From Bacteroidaceae bacterium (lineage in GTDB: Bacteria > Bacteroidota > Bacteroidia > Bacteroidales > Bacteroidaceae), in NCBI GenBank assembly GCA_016291905.1, contig JAEEZS010000072.1, positions 1 through 64,000 on the forward strand: 64,000 nt of DNA, in the 5' to 3' direction. Positions within the stretch are counted from its first letter, which is position 1. Every line of letters starts with the position of its first letter. Positions 43,498-53,088 of this stretch are shown in pieces. Made by a program: the position numbers and the translations under genes. Under the pieces are notes generated by a model, which was not told where the DNA came from, did not search any database, and saw only the letters and a list, made by a program, of their open reading frames with translations.

Positions 43498-44340
43498 CTA
43501 CTCAGGGTCGCCCTCCGTCAGGCTGATGTGACGGGGATGGATAGGAGTATCAGGAAGGAATACCGCAGCGGAGGTACGGAAGGTGTCGGTAGACTCGGTG
43601 GTGAGGTAACGCGTAGTCGCTCCGCGAGTCAATACTGCGTCCATCTCAGGATGGCGACGGAGGTAGTCGGCAAGACTGTCTGCCACATAGTCGCCTTGAC
43701 GCACCAGACGGATATGGGCTGGGGTGTACTGGCGAATCTTGTCGTAAAGCAAGGGATAGTGGGTGCAGCCAAGGACGATGGTGTCAATCTGTTCGTCGCG
43801 TGCCAACAGGGCGTCGATACGCTGACGGATGAAGTAGTCGGCTCCTGGGGATGCCGCCTCGCCGTTCTCCACCAACGGAACCCACATGGGACACGCCTCG
43901 CCCGTAACCACGACGTCAGGATAGAGCTTCTTTATCTCCAACGGATAGGACAGGGAGCGGATGGTGCCTCCCGTAGCCAGGATGCCAACATGACGAGTAA
44001 CCGTGAGTGCTCCGAGAGCCTCGACGGTAGGACGGATGATGCCCAGCACGCGACGACGCGGGTCAATCTTCGGCAGGTCGAGCTGCTGAATGGAGCGAAG
44101 AGCCTTAGCCGATGCCGTGTTGCAGGCAAGGATGACCAAAGGACAGCCCTGTGCAAAGAGGGTGCGGACAGCCTGTGCCGTAAACTGATAAACGACTTCG
44201 AACGAGCGGTTACCGTAGGGCGTGCGGGCGTTATCGCCTAAATAAAGGAAATCGTATTCCGGCAGGCGCTCACGCAGATGAGTGAGGATGGTGAGACCGC
44301 CATAGCCGGAATCGAATATGCCGATAGGACCAGGTTTCAT
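43498..44340 (-). CDS. murI: Glutamate racemase
   Basis: 280 residues. It supplies D-glutamate to MurD. Both catalytic cysteines are visible: VILACNTASAKALR (about 75) and VLGCTHYPLLYDKI (about 191). N-terminal IGIFDSGYGGLTILTHLRERLP and YLGDNARTPYGNRS are canonical. Last gene of the pyrE-to-murI minus-strand operon; linkage to bamA and skp is typical in Bacteroidales. Confidence 0.96.
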   Translation of the reverse strand: MKPGPIGIFDSGYGGLTILTHLRERLPEYDFLYLGDNARTPYGNRSFEVVYQFTAQAVRTLFAQGCPLVILACNTASAKALRSIQQLDLPKIDPRRRVLGIIRPTVEALGALTVTRHVGILATGGTIRSLSYPLEIKKLYPDVVVTGEACPMWVPLVENGEAASPGADYFIRQRIDALLARDEQIDTIVLGCTHYPLLYDKIRQYTPAHIRLVRQGDYVADSLADYLRRHPEMDAVLTRGATTRYLTTESTDTFRTSAAVFLPDTPIHPRHISLTEGDPE

Positions 44341-44347
44341 GGACGTC

Positions 44348-44884
44348 TTACTTCAGTCCCTGAGCTTCGGGCACGACAGCTGTAATGAGTCCAAGAACCT
44401 GCTTCACCTTGAGGGTGATGTCCACGCCCACAGAGTCGTTGACACAGATGAAGTTGTCACGATCGGTGTTGACGACATAGTCAAGGTCTTCATTCAGACA
44501 GACGGTACGGGCAGCATCGGTAACCTTCTGACGAAGGGGCTTCATCATTTCGCGACGTGCCTCGACGATGGTGCTGTCAGCTTCCTTTTTGAAGGAGATG
44601 CTACGCTCCATGAGTTCTTGGAGTTCCTTCTGGCGCTTGTCGCGGATGATGTCGGGAAAACCAGCCTGTCCGTCGATGAACTCGGAGTAACGTTTGATGA
44701 ACTCTTTTTCGGAGTTGTTGATTTCCGTCTCGCACTTGGCACGGAGCTCTTGTACCTGGGTCTGCACGGTGGCGTACTCCGGCAAGGCTAAGACAACCTC
44801 ACGGAAGTTGAAGTAGCCGAAGCGCGGTTGTGCCGCAGCCGTCAGCGCCACAAGGGAAAGGAGGAGAAGAGGTATTCGTTTCAT
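44348..44884 (-). CDS. Skp/OmpH-family periplasmic chaperone, copy 1
   Basis: 178 residues with signal peptide (MKRIPLLLLSLVALTAAAQ). The helical tentacle region follows (EYATVQTQVQELRAKCETEI...KRYSEFIDGQAG). The OmpH domain C-terminus ends with a beta segment (DLDYVVNTDRDNFICVNDSVGVDITLKV). Skp trimers hold unfolded outer-membrane proteins for BamA. It is the most divergent of the three tandem copies. It lies 7 bp before murI. Confidence 0.88.
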   Translation of the reverse strand: MKRIPLLLLSLVALTAAAQPRFGYFNFREVVLALPEYATVQTQVQELRAKCETEINNSEKEFIKRYSEFIDGQAGFPDIIRDKRQKELQELMERSISFKKEADSTIVEARREMMKPLRQKVTDAARTVCLNEDLDYVVNTDRDNFICVNDSVGVDITLKVKQVLGLITAVVPEAQGLK

Positions 44885-44898
44885 GGTTGCCCAACTAT

Positions 44899-45399
44899 TT
44901 ATTTAATCCCGAGCTTAGCTTTCACTTGATCGGTAACATCGACGCTGATGGTCTCGTTGATGAAGGGAATGCCGCTGGAGACGTCGAAGATATAGAGGTA
45001 GCCGCCCTCGGCGCCAATCTCCTTGATGGCCTTGAGGATTTTCTCGTTGATAGCCTGCTGCTTCTCCATGCCGGCCTGATCAAGTTTCGTACGGCTCTCC
45101 TGATAATACTGCTGCATACGTGTGTAGAGGTCCTGCAGCTCTTTCTCGCGACGCTCCTTGATTTGATCGGGCAACGTGGCCTGCTGGGCGTTGTACTCCT
45201 CGCTCTTCTTGGTGAACTCGTCCTCGAGACGCTTCAGGTCGTCCTCAAACTGCTTCTGGAGATTCTGAAGATCCGTCTGGGCCTGTTGCCATTCGGGCAT
45301 GACCTTGATGATATTCTCCGAGTTGACGTGTCCGAACTTCTGGGCAAACACGGTGAGGGGGGCCAGCATAAGGGCCAGGATGATGAAATGTTTTTTCAT
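44899..45399 (-). CDS. Skp/OmpH-family periplasmic chaperone, copy 2
   Basis: 166 residues from the ATG at 45399 (MKKHFIILALMLAPLTVFAQ signal); a start 11 codons upstream would disrupt the signal peptide. The sequence KFGHVNSENIIKVMPEWQQA is the classical OmpH start, followed by a long charged coiled coil and the C-terminal SSGIPFINETISVDVTDQVKAKLGIK. Downstream of bamA and copy 3 in the same operon. Confidence 0.92.
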   Translation of the reverse strand: MKKHFIILALMLAPLTVFAQKFGHVNSENIIKVMPEWQQAQTDLQNLQKQFEDDLKRLEDEFTKKSEEYNAQQATLPDQIKERREKELQDLYTRMQQYYQESRTKLDQAGMEKQQAINEKILKAIKEIGAEGGYLYIFDVSSGIPFINETISVDVTDQVKAKLGIK

Positions 45400-45446
45400 T
45401 GTTGTTTGAATTGGTTTTATAAGGTTATACATTTTTACTGGGGGGA

Positions 45447-45962
45447 TTATTCGCCATAGCCGAGCTTAGTGAGCACCTCGTTGCTGATGTCAATCTTCGG
45501 TGAGGCGTAGATGACGCTAGAGGCTGAAGCCCTGTCGATAATCATGGAATAGCCCTTGGCATCGGCAATCTCCTTGACGGCGTTGTAGATTTCATCCTGA
45601 ATAGGAGCCATCAGGCTTTCGCGTTTCTTGTAAAGCTCGCCCTCAGGGCCAAAATAGTTGCGCTTGAGTTCCTGTGCTTCCTTCTCTTTGGCAACAATTT
45701 CGTTTTCCTTAGCAGTTTTCTGCTCCTCGGAGAGGAAGACAGCCTCGCTCTGGTAGTTCTTATAGAGCGTCTGGGCCTCAAGGGAAAGGGCTTCCACCTC
45801 GCTCTGCCAGCGTTTGGAAATCTGGTTGAGCTGTTCATTGGCACGCTCGTAGGCCGGGATATGTTTCAGGATATATTCCATGTCGATGAGCGCGAACTTC
45901 TGGGCGCCTGCAGTCAGGCTGAAAAGGCAGCAGAGGGCTGCAATAATCATACTCTTTTTCAT
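45447..45962 (-). CDS. Skp/OmpH-family periplasmic chaperone, copy 3
   Basis: 171 residues, signal peptide MKKSMIIAALCCLFSLTAGA. KFALIDMEYILKHIPAYERA begins the mature protein; the coiled coil carries YFGPEGELYKKRESLMAPIQ, the pattern common to Bacteroidales OmpH proteins. C-terminus ISNEVLTKLGYGE. First skp gene after bamA, about 97 bp downstream of it. Confidence 0.92.
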   Translation of the reverse strand: MKKSMIIAALCCLFSLTAGAQKFALIDMEYILKHIPAYERANEQLNQISKRWQSEVEALSLEAQTLYKNYQSEAVFLSEEQKTAKENEIVAKEKEAQELKRNYFGPEGELYKKRESLMAPIQDEIYNAVKEIADAKGYSMIIDRASASSVIYASPKIDISNEVLTKLGYGE

Positions 45963-46059
45963 ATCTTCTTCTTTTTTAGGGTTAGGGTCTTTTGGTTTTC
46001 TTAGGTCTTAAAGGGTTATTGAGTTATTCGATTTTTAGACATCAATGGGGGATGATAGT

Positions 46060-48714
46060 TTAAAACTCCTGTCCGAGGACAAAGTGGAACTGGCTTCCGC
46101 TATGCCCTGTACTGCCGTTGATGGGGTCGAAGCCATAGGCCCAGTCAACACCCATCAAACCCACCATAGGCAGGTTGATGCGGACGCCGACGCCTGCGGA
46201 ACGCTTCATGTCGAACAGGTTGAAACGCTTGACGCTGTCCCACGCATTACCGCCTTCAAGGAAGGCAAGGGCATAGATTTGCGTGGAGTTCTCGAGCATG
46301 AGGGGATAACGGAGCTCGGCAGCAAAGCGCGTATAGGCATAGCCACCGTAGCTGATGGAGCCGTTCTCGTAACCACGCAGGGCTATCATGTCGGTATAAT
46401 AATTATAGGAATAGCCGCTCATACCGTCACCACCCACGTAGAACGTCTCGAAGGGAGACTTCTTGAAGGGGTTGTAACTGCCAAGGATACCAAACTCAGC
46501 ACGCGTCATAAGTACAAAGCACTTCTGCCCGCTAGTCAAAGCGGTATAGAATCGGCTTTTCATCTTCCATTTGTGGTATTCTATCCAGTTGTATTTCTTC
46601 TGCAAAGCTGCGCTGTAGCCAGCATCGGTTGTTGCGACGCTTGAAAGAGCCTCGTAATCGACGCCGTCCCACATCGAATAAGGAGGAGTAGCCGAAACGG
46701 AGAAAGTAACTTCAGAGCCGTTACGAGGATAGATGGGGTTGTCGATGGTGCTTCGGCTCAAGGTGATACCGGCGTTGATGTTGTTGCATCGCCCGTTGGA
46801 GAAGACGAAGTAATAATCCCAGTTCTGCAAATCGTAGCGCTGGTAAGCCAGCTCACCATAGAGGGTGAAGTAATCGTCAGGCCAATGGAGACGCTTACCC
46901 CAACCGAGAGAGACGCCATACATCTTCATGTACTTATCCTTGTCGTAATAGGCGTCCATGTTATAGTAACCGTAGTTGTTATAACCATAGTTGTTGTAGC
47001 CGTACATGTTGTAGTAGTTGTAATAGTTGTACATGTAAGACTGATTATAGAAATTACGGTTGACGCCCGTCTGCTTAGCATAAAAAGCATTCACAGAAAG
47101 GGTATTCGGGCGCTTGCCACCAAACCATGGGTCGAGGAAGGAAATGCTGTACGACTGGTAGTAGGTACCATTGGTCTGTCCGCTGATGGAGAAGGTTTGG
47201 CCATCGCCTTGCGGAATAAAGGCACGATAATTGTCGGACTTGTGGAAGAGGTTGTACATGGAGAAGTTAGTGAACTTTAACGCTATCTTACCGATGACAC
47301 CCGTCTGTCCGTAACCAATAGAAAACTCAACCTGATCGTTAGCCTTTGACTCCAGCATCCAGTTAATATCGACGGTACCGTTCGTAGCGTCTTCCTTCAT
47401 ATCAGGTACAATGTTCTCAGGGTTAAAGTGACCCATGTTGCCCAGTTCACGCATGGAGCGGATGATAGCCTCGCGATTGAACAGAGCTCCAGGAAGGGTG
47501 AGCAGCTGACGGCGCACGACGTTTTCGTAAAGACGGTCGTTGCCGGCAATGCGCACGTGATTGATGGTAGCCTGCGGGCCCTCAAGGATACGCATCTCCA
47601 AATCAACAGAGTCCTCTGAAAGGTTTATCTCAAAGGGATCGACACGGAAAAAGACGTAACCGTTGTTATAATAGAGGTTACCGACAGCATCGTCGTCCTG
47701 CTTAAGGCGTTCATTAAGTAGTTTCTGGTTATAAACGTCGCCCGCCTTCATCTTAAGGAGTTCATCCAATACTTCCGAAGGATAAACGGTGTTGCCCACC
47801 CAGTTAATATTGCGGACATGATACTGATTACCCTCCTCGACGGTGATGAAGACATCAACAGTCTTGTCGTCATAGGGGACTACGGAGTCGGTGACAATAT
47901 GGGCATCGCGATAACCATATTCGTTGTACTTGTTGATGAGGTTATCCTTATCTTCCTCATAATCCTTCACGATGAACTTTTTCTGACGGAAGAGGTAACG
48001 GTTGAAACCTTTCTCGTTGGTTTTCTTCATGGCCCACTTGAGTTTGTTGTCCGAGAGGGCCTCGTTACCGTTGATGATGATGGAGTGTACCTTGATTTTC
48101 TCCTTCTTATCGACGTTGATGTCCAAGATAACTTGGCCAGGGTTGTTGACATCGTCCCGCTGGAGGAGGCTGATTTCGGCATTCTTGAAACCTTTTCCGT
48201 CATAATAACGACGGATTACCGTCTCAGCCTTATCAATCATATTGGGATTGATTTGGTTGCCCTTCATAAGGCCAATCTTTCCCTCAAGGTCTTCACGCTC
48301 GGATTTCTTTACGCCGTTGTAGTTGATATCAGCCAAGCGGGGGCGAGGTGCCAATTCTATATGGAGATACACTTTGTCGCCGACGAACTTCTCAGCGCTA
48401 ATCTTAACATTAGAGAAAAGACCATGCTTCCAGAAACGCTTGGTGGCCTCGGTGATTTCCTCGCCAGGGACGCTGACAACCTGTCCAACGGAGAGCCCGG
48501 AAAGGCCGATGATGACATAATCCTCATAGCCGGTGATGCCGCTGACGGTGATGCCTGCTATCTCGTACTTCTTGGGCATTGACGTATAGATGATTGTCGG
48601 CTTCTCTATAACTTCATCATCATCGTCAGCCATCACAGGTACGACGACGAAAAACGCGAGAAGACCTGCCAGCAACCATCGGAAGGACAATACTATGTTA
48701 CAATTTCTATTCAT
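46060..48714 (-). CDS. bamA: Outer membrane protein assembly factor BamA
   Basis: 884 residues, signal peptide ending PVMA-D. Five POTRA domains occupy about residues 45-440 (for example GNTVYPSEVLDELLKMKAGDVYNQKLL), followed by an Omp85 barrel to the end (GYSYNYYTDMIALRGYENGS; final GSQFHFVLGQEF ending in Phe). The barrel contains an unusual Tyr/Asn-rich surface loop (YMYNYYNYYNMYGYNNYGYN and more, about 590-620). It inserts outer-membrane proteins. It lies 2 bp after uppS. Confidence 0.95.
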   Translation of the reverse strand: MNRNCNIVLSFRWLLAGLLAFFVVVPVMADDDDEVIEKPTIIYTSMPKKYEIAGITVSGITGYEDYVIIGLSGLSVGQVVSVPGEEITEATKRFWKHGLFSNVKISAEKFVGDKVYLHIELAPRPRLADINYNGVKKSEREDLEGKIGLMKGNQINPNMIDKAETVIRRYYDGKGFKNAEISLLQRDDVNNPGQVILDINVDKKEKIKVHSIIINGNEALSDNKLKWAMKKTNEKGFNRYLFRQKKFIVKDYEEDKDNLINKYNEYGYRDAHIVTDSVVPYDDKTVDVFITVEEGNQYHVRNINWVGNTVYPSEVLDELLKMKAGDVYNQKLLNERLKQDDDAVGNLYYNNGYVFFRVDPFEINLSEDSVDLEMRILEGPQATINHVRIAGNDRLYENVVRRQLLTLPGALFNREAIIRSMRELGNMGHFNPENIVPDMKEDATNGTVDINWMLESKANDQVEFSIGYGQTGVIGKIALKFTNFSMYNLFHKSDNYRAFIPQGDGQTFSISGQTNGTYYQSYSISFLDPWFGGKRPNTLSVNAFYAKQTGVNRNFYNQSYMYNYYNYYNMYGYNNYGYNNYGYYNMDAYYDKDKYMKMYGVSLGWGKRLHWPDDYFTLYGELAYQRYDLQNWDYYFVFSNGRCNNINAGITLSRSTIDNPIYPRNGSEVTFSVSATPPYSMWDGVDYEALSSVATTDAGYSAALQKKYNWIEYHKWKMKSRFYTALTSGQKCFVLMTRAEFGILGSYNPFKKSPFETFYVGGDGMSGYSYNYYTDMIALRGYENGSISYGGYAYTRFAAELRYPLMLENSTQIYALAFLEGGNAWDSVKRFNLFDMKRSAGVGVRINLPMVGLMGVDWAYGFDPINGSTGHSGSQFHFVLGQEF

Positions 48715-48716
48715 GC

Positions 48717-49490
48717 TTACTTGTTGACCTGTTGCTCTTTTGTTGACTCAATGACCTGCTCGCTGGTTTTGCCAAAACGACGCTCGCGTTGCTGATAAAA
48801 CCAAATGGCTTTGCAGAGTTCCTCCTCATCGAAGTCGGGCCAGTATGTGTCAGTAAAATAGAGCTCTGAATAGGCACATTGCCAAAGCAGATAATTGCTC
48901 AAGCGAAATTCTCCTCCCGTGCGAATAAGAAGCTCGGGATCAGGAAGGAACGAGGCATTGAGGGATTCATTGATAGTCTTATCGTTAATATCCTCCACAT
49001 TAAGTTTACCCTCCTGCACACGACGGGCAATCTTCTTCGTGGCTTCAACAAGTTCCCACTTGCTGGAGTAACTCAGCGCCACGGTAAGTGTACCACTTGT
49101 ATTATTCGACGTTTGCTCCAAACAATTGTTTACTACATCCTGAACAATTTTAGGGAGTCGCCCGATGTCACCAATCACACGGAAACGAACATCGTTTTCC
49201 ATAAATTTGTTCACATCCAGCTTCTCATAAAGGAGAGCCATAAGAGCATTTACTTCTTCTTCAGGACGATTCCAATTCTCGGTGCTGAAAGCATAGACAG
49301 TCAAATATTTAATACCGAGGTCTCGAACTGGTTTCAGTATATCATTTAACGCCTGAGTTCCGGCTACATGCCCTTCCTGGCGTTTCATGCCACGTTCTTT
49401 AGCCCAACGTCCGTTGCCATCCATTATTACGGCAATATGTTGGGGAACGCGAGTCAAATCTACTTTTTCTTTGTACATAGTTTCAATCAT
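48717..49490 (-). CDS. uppS: Undecaprenyl diphosphate synthase
   Basis: 257 residues from the ATG at 49490, overlapping the upstream DUF6089 gene by 8 bp (an ATG at 49478 avoids overlap; a TTG at 49529 is rejected). It makes the C55 lipid carrier used by MraY. Motifs: [18 protein letters not shown] (catalytic Asp), [19 protein letters not shown], and [26 protein letters not shown]. Cytoplasmic, membrane-associated. Confidence 0.95.
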   Translation of the reverse strand: MIETMYKEKVDLTRVPQHIAVIMDGNGRWAKERGMKRQEGHVAGTQALNDILKPVRDLGIKYLTVYAFSTENWNRPEEEVNALMALLYEKLDVNKFMENDVRFRVIGDIGRLPKIVQDVVNNCLEQTSNNTSGTLTVALSYSSKWELVEATKKIARRVQEGKLNVEDINDKTINESLNASFLPDPELLIRTGGEFRLSNYLLWQCAYSELYFTDTYWPDFDEEELCKAIWFYQQRERRFGKTSEQVIESTKEQQVNK

Positions 49491-50172
49491 TACAATCGCA
49501 CGCTTTGGCGAAGATGTCGTAGCTGACAAAGGCTACGACGAAGGAATAGGTATCCTTGTTCTTCATTAACGCGCTGGGTATTTTATAGGGGTCTTTGAGT
49601 TGTAGTCCTTGAGGATCGCTGACATCAAGTTTATCGGTGGATGTGAAGCGGAAAGTCCACTCAGCGCCGACATTAATGCGGTGTGCCAGCTTGTATTTTA
49701 CGCCAATGCCGACAGGGAGGTGAAGGGCAAACACATTATCAACAGGTTTGGGAGCAAAGGTAACGCCTGCCCCAGCGAGGAGGTAGGGCGTGAAGCGATG
49801 GCTGTCCTTATAACCCTGAGTGCCATAAGCAAAAAAGTTGTACTCGAAATGCGCACTAAAGTCGAAGATACGACGGTTAAAGACTGCCATTCCTCCGTTT
49901 GGGTATTGGTTTTGCTGTCCAACTGTGGTACCCGTGATATGGCCATAGCCTAACCCTCCTTTGACTACCATGCGGGGGTTGATGTTATAACGGGCCAGTA
50001 TGCCAGCTGTTTCAGCCATGCTCTTGAAAGGAGTGGTGACGTTGGCATCGCCCATATAGAAGCAGCCTCCCCCCCAAGCACCAATTTCCATATTGTACTC
50101 CTCGGCTTCCTGCGCAGTAAGAGGGAGAGCGAGTAGGATGAAAACACTCAAACCAAGCAATTTATCTTTCAT
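49483..50172 (-). CDS. DUF6089 family outer-membrane protein
   Basis: 229 residues, signal peptide [21 protein letters not shown]. The beta-barrel-like body starts with [18 protein letters not shown], a typical DUF6089 opening, and continues [21 protein letters not shown]. The C-terminus has an acidic/cysteine end (KACDCND). In Bacteroidales this family sits beside uppS and bamA, suggesting an envelope-assembly role that is not established. Confidence 0.85.
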   Translation of the reverse strand: MKDKLLGLSVFILLALPLTAQEAEEYNMEIGAWGGGCFYMGDANVTTPFKSMAETAGILARYNINPRMVVKGGLGYGHITGTTVGQQNQYPNGGMAVFNRRIFDFSAHFEYNFFAYGTQGYKDSHRFTPYLLAGAGVTFAPKPVDNVFALHLPVGIGVKYKLAHRINVGAEWTFRFTSTDKLDVSDPQGLQLKDPYKIPSALMKNKDTYSFVVAFVSYDIFAKACDCND

Positions 50173-50195
50173 ACCTCTTTCTCACCTTTTCAACA

Positions 50196-51221
50196 TCAAA
50201 GTCCACTCTGCTTGCCTTTCCAGATGGTGCCGTCTTCAAGCACAATCCAAAGGAAGTTGTCGTTGTCCACAGCGGCATCGAAAGCTCCGTCGTATCCAAG
50301 CAAATCAGTAGGCAAGGAGAGCTTATTGCTATGGGAGCGCCAAGTGACGCCATTATCCACTGATATAAACATACGCTTGAAAGCCTCCACAGCAGGTGTT
50401 CGTCCGCCTTTGCTCTTTCCGCCAAAGGCATAAAGGTCACCATTGTAACGGACCACTATCAGGTTCTCCAAAAGCGGGCAGCCATAAGGATTATCAGCCG
50501 AGGGGCACATTTCGCTCCACTCCGCTTCCGAAGAGAGGCGCGTCCAAACGTGCGCAAGGGAATCCACATCAGCATCTTCGTAACAAACGACGACATTGCG
50601 CAGTATTGCCTTATTTGTCGTAAGCGGGTAGCTGAAGGCAAAGACATGGTCTGCCGAATGAAGAACGAGGAAGTCAGCCTCGATGGCGCTTACATCGGGC
50701 TTCATTGCCTGCAAGTCAATGGTACCGGCAACCTTGTGCCACGAACTTTCGCCTGGATCTACCGTTCGGACATTGAGCGTAACGGTATAGTCGCGACTGA
50801 ACTTTTTGTCCCCAGAAATAACCGTAAAGACAACTGGCTGAGAAAGATTTAGCGTGTCGCCCGTGGTAAACGACGTGCGAACCCCATCCTTGTCGTAATA
50901 GATTGACGACGAAGTAGAAGACGTACATTTGACAGGAACCTGCTGTGTCTGCGTGCCAAAGGGAATGGAATCCGTATTATAGACAAGGTTTTTCACCTGG
51001 TCGATGGTAAACACATAGTCGCTTGTAGCTGAAATAACTGTATACGTGGAGTCTGTGCCGTCAGCAAGCCTAACGGTCGTCGGGGTCTTGATGTCTGCTA
51101 TTGAAAACGTAAGCAAGGCACACTCGGACGTCTTTTCCGTTTCGTCGCTCTTGCCCAGACAGGCAGTCAGCACCGAAGAGCTCAGTAACAGCAGGGAAAT
51201 TATTAGCAGGTTCTTTTTCAC
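50196..51221 (-). CDS. DUF6242-like lipoprotein
   Basis: 341 residues. Lipoprotein signal with lipobox LTAC (Cys21). N-terminal beta domain (VRLADGTDSTYTVISATSDYVFTIDQVKNL, given here in part as YVFTIDQVKNLVYNTDSIPF), then a beta-propeller-like region with short repeats (VRYNGDLYAFGGKSKGG, MFISVDNGVTWRSHSN). This matches the DUF6242 lipoproteins found in the same operon in related genomes. Function unknown. Confidence 0.78.
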   Translation of the reverse strand: MKKNLLIISLLLLSSSVLTACLGKSDETEKTSECALLTFSIADIKTPTTVRLADGTDSTYTVISATSDYVFTIDQVKNLVYNTDSIPFGTQTQQVPVKCTSSTSSSIYYDKDGVRTSFTTGDTLNLSQPVVFTVISGDKKFSRDYTVTLNVRTVDPGESSWHKVAGTIDLQAMKPDVSAIEADFLVLHSADHVFAFSYPLTTNKAILRNVVVCYEDADVDSLAHVWTRLSSEAEWSEMCPSADNPYGCPLLENLIVVRYNGDLYAFGGKSKGGRTPAVEAFKRMFISVDNGVTWRSHSNKLSLPTDLLGYDGAFDAAVDNDNFLWIVLEDGTIWKGKQSGL

Positions 51222-51249
51222 AATTTCTGATTTTGTTTAGTTCCAAACC

Positions 51250-51678
51250 CTAATACGGCATAGTAGCCAACGCGTCTGCCAGTTTTTCCATCCCATCCGC
51301 AATAGGCTTGTTCAGAAGGGTTTTGAGGAAAAAGTTCAAGTCAGTATGGAGGGTTAGTTTGATTTTGCTTGATTCGTCAGACGTTGGGAGAATCTGAATC
51401 CAGAAAGTCAGGGGAATAGGCGATGTCGCAGCCTCAAACTTGATGCACTTAGGCTCGTCGCGCTCGACGATATGGAGATCAACATTTCCGATGGGAGGAA
51501 CTCGGCAAGTAAAGCCATCAGGACTGAACTGTAGATCTTCCACCTTAATGGTGTCAGCCGGTATCTGACTCAGATTGTCCTGATACTCCTGCATGAAGGA
51601 GAGGTCTGACAACTTATTGTAAACACGTTGCTGACTGTAGGGAATCTGCCTAACTCCACTTTCGTATTTCGAACTCAT
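51250..51678 (-). CDS. SRPBCC-fold protein
   Basis: 142 residues, cytoplasmic. SRPBCC (START-like) fold features: N-terminal strand (SGVRQIPYSQQRVYNKLSDL), long C-terminal helix (LLNKPIADGMEKLADALATM), and central antiparallel strands with FTCRVPPIGNVDLHIVERDE. Small lipophilic-ligand-binding fold; ligand unknown. It lies between pyrE and the DUF6242 gene in one operon. Confidence 0.85.
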   Translation of the reverse strand: MSSKYESGVRQIPYSQQRVYNKLSDLSFMQEYQDNLSQIPADTIKVEDLQFSPDGFTCRVPPIGNVDLHIVERDEPKCIKFEAATSPIPLTFWIQILPTSDESSKIKLTLHTDLNFFLKTLLNKPIADGMEKLADALATMPY

Positions 51679-51723
51679 TTCCTTTCTGATTAGGTGAAAT
51701 CTATCTTTTTAATCAGCGACTCC

Positions 51724-52356
51724 TCAGCCTTTCCAATGAGCAGGATCCTTGCGCCATTCTTGCAGGACAGGAAGGTCTATCTCATCGATATAACCCGTCT
51801 GGAGCGCTACATCAAGCACGGCATCGTAGTTGGTGAGGGTGACAAGCTCCACCTTCTCCTTCTTGAAAGCCTTGAGGGCCACATCGAAGCCGTACGTAAA
51901 GGAGGCCACCATACCGATGACCTCACATCCGTTCTGACGGATGGCCTCGACAGCCTTCAGGCTGCTTTTGCCCGTAGAAACAAGGTCTTCCACCACAACC
52001 ACCTTCATTCCAGGCCGAAGTTCTCCTTCTATCAGGTTCTCCAGCCCGTGGTCCTTAGGCGTAGAGCGCACGTACACAAACGGAAGATTCAATAAGTCAG
52101 CCACAAGCGCGCCCTGCGGGATAGCACCCGTAGCAACACCTGCAATAGCATCGACAACACCAAACTGCTCCTGAATGAGTCGGGCCAGTTCAATTTTCAC
52201 AAACGAGCGCAAAGCGGGGTACGACAACGTCTTGCGGTTGTCGCAATAAAAAGGTGATACCCAACCAGATGCCCACGTAAAGGGATTGGCAGGTTGCAGC
52301 TTAATCGCTTTGATTCGCAACAGCTTTTCGGCAAAGATTTTTTCCAATGTCTTCAT
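51724..52356 (-). CDS. pyrE: Orotate phosphoribosyltransferase
   Basis: 210 residues from the ATG at 52356 (TTG at 52368 rejected). It converts orotate and PRPP to OMP in pyrimidine synthesis. The PRPP-binding motif is VVVVEDLVSTGKSSLKAV; the flexible-loop region YVRSTPKDHGLENLIEG and GVATGAIPQGALVADLLNLP are canonical. First gene of the envelope operon. A CAAATTTG at 52366-52373 is a 7-of-8 match to the -7 box on the minus strand but lies very close to the start. Confidence 0.95.
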   Translation of the reverse strand: MKTLEKIFAEKLLRIKAIKLQPANPFTWASGWVSPFYCDNRKTLSYPALRSFVKIELARLIQEQFGVVDAIAGVATGAIPQGALVADLLNLPFVYVRSTPKDHGLENLIEGELRPGMKVVVVEDLVSTGKSSLKAVEAIRQNGCEVIGMVASFTYGFDVALKAFKKEKVELVTLTNYDAVLDVALQTGYIDEIDLPVLQEWRKDPAHWKG

Positions 52357-52612
52357 AATTTGACGCAAATTTGGCGCGAAGTTACAACGGATTTTCGAGA
52401 AACCAAAATCTATTACAAACTTTAAACTAAAATAATAAAATTAAGTGAAAATCCGACACACTTTGTTAAAAGTCCCGACGGCAAAGACTGACGACATTTC
52501 GCACAGCAAAATTCCACGTCAAATTCCGATTTTTCCCCGATGGAATCGGCATTTTTTGATATATTTAGAAACTTCAAAAATCTTCTCAGCGCAAAGGAAT
52601 TTCCTTAAAACA

Positions 52613-52700
52613 CAATTGGGTTTTAATTAAGACTCAATTGGATTTTAATTAAGACTCAATTGGGTTTTAATTAAAACTCAGCTGAGTTTTAAGAAAACCT
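52613..52700. repeat. Four tandem 22-bp units between pyrE and the discoidin protein
   Basis: Units start at 52613, 52635, 52657 and 52679: CAATTGGGTTTTAATTAAGA-CT, the second with CAATTGGATT, the third ending AAAACT, the fourth starting CAGCTGAGTTTTAAG. Each begins with a six-base palindrome (CAATTG three times, CAGCTG once). Confidence 0.9.
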
Positions 52701-52932
52701 GCTAATGCTGTCAAGATTTTGCAGGATTATGGCGGAAGATATTCTATCGTGTGTCACTATCATTCAGTACTAAGAATCGCTCATGTTGAGGTAAAAAACG
52801 CGCCTTTTTGAAGAGAGCCAAACGACATAGGAGGAACGCCGCGTTAGAACGAATTCCTGATACATTCCAGAAGAAGAGCGACAGCGATTCTTTCAAGATT
52901 TTCGCAAATTATCACATTTTTTTTAAAAAAAG
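52701..52932. other. Spacer without recognisable gene
   Basis: About 230 bp with no credible ORF on either strand and no further repeat that I can see; the stretch 52357-52612 on the other side of the array is likewise AT-rich, with a small CCGAT/ATCGG hairpin before a T-run at about 52535-52557. Confidence 0.45.
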
Positions 52933-52964
52933 TTTGTGCGTATGCGTGAAACTATTTATATTTG
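52933..52964 (+). promoter_or_regulatory. Promoter of the large discoidin protein
   Basis: TTTG (52933-52936), 20 bp, TATATTTG (52957-52964), followed by an AT-rich leader of about 118 nt to the ATG at 53089, the arrangement of strongly expressed Bacteroides genes. Confidence 0.75.
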
Positions 52965-53088
52965 CACGCTAAAAATAATGTATAATCTATTTAAAAGCAT
53001 AAAAAAACAAAAAGAAAATTCGCTAACAAATTCATTATTAACAATTAAATTATTTATTAAATCAATGTTTAACTTAAAAACTTACATC

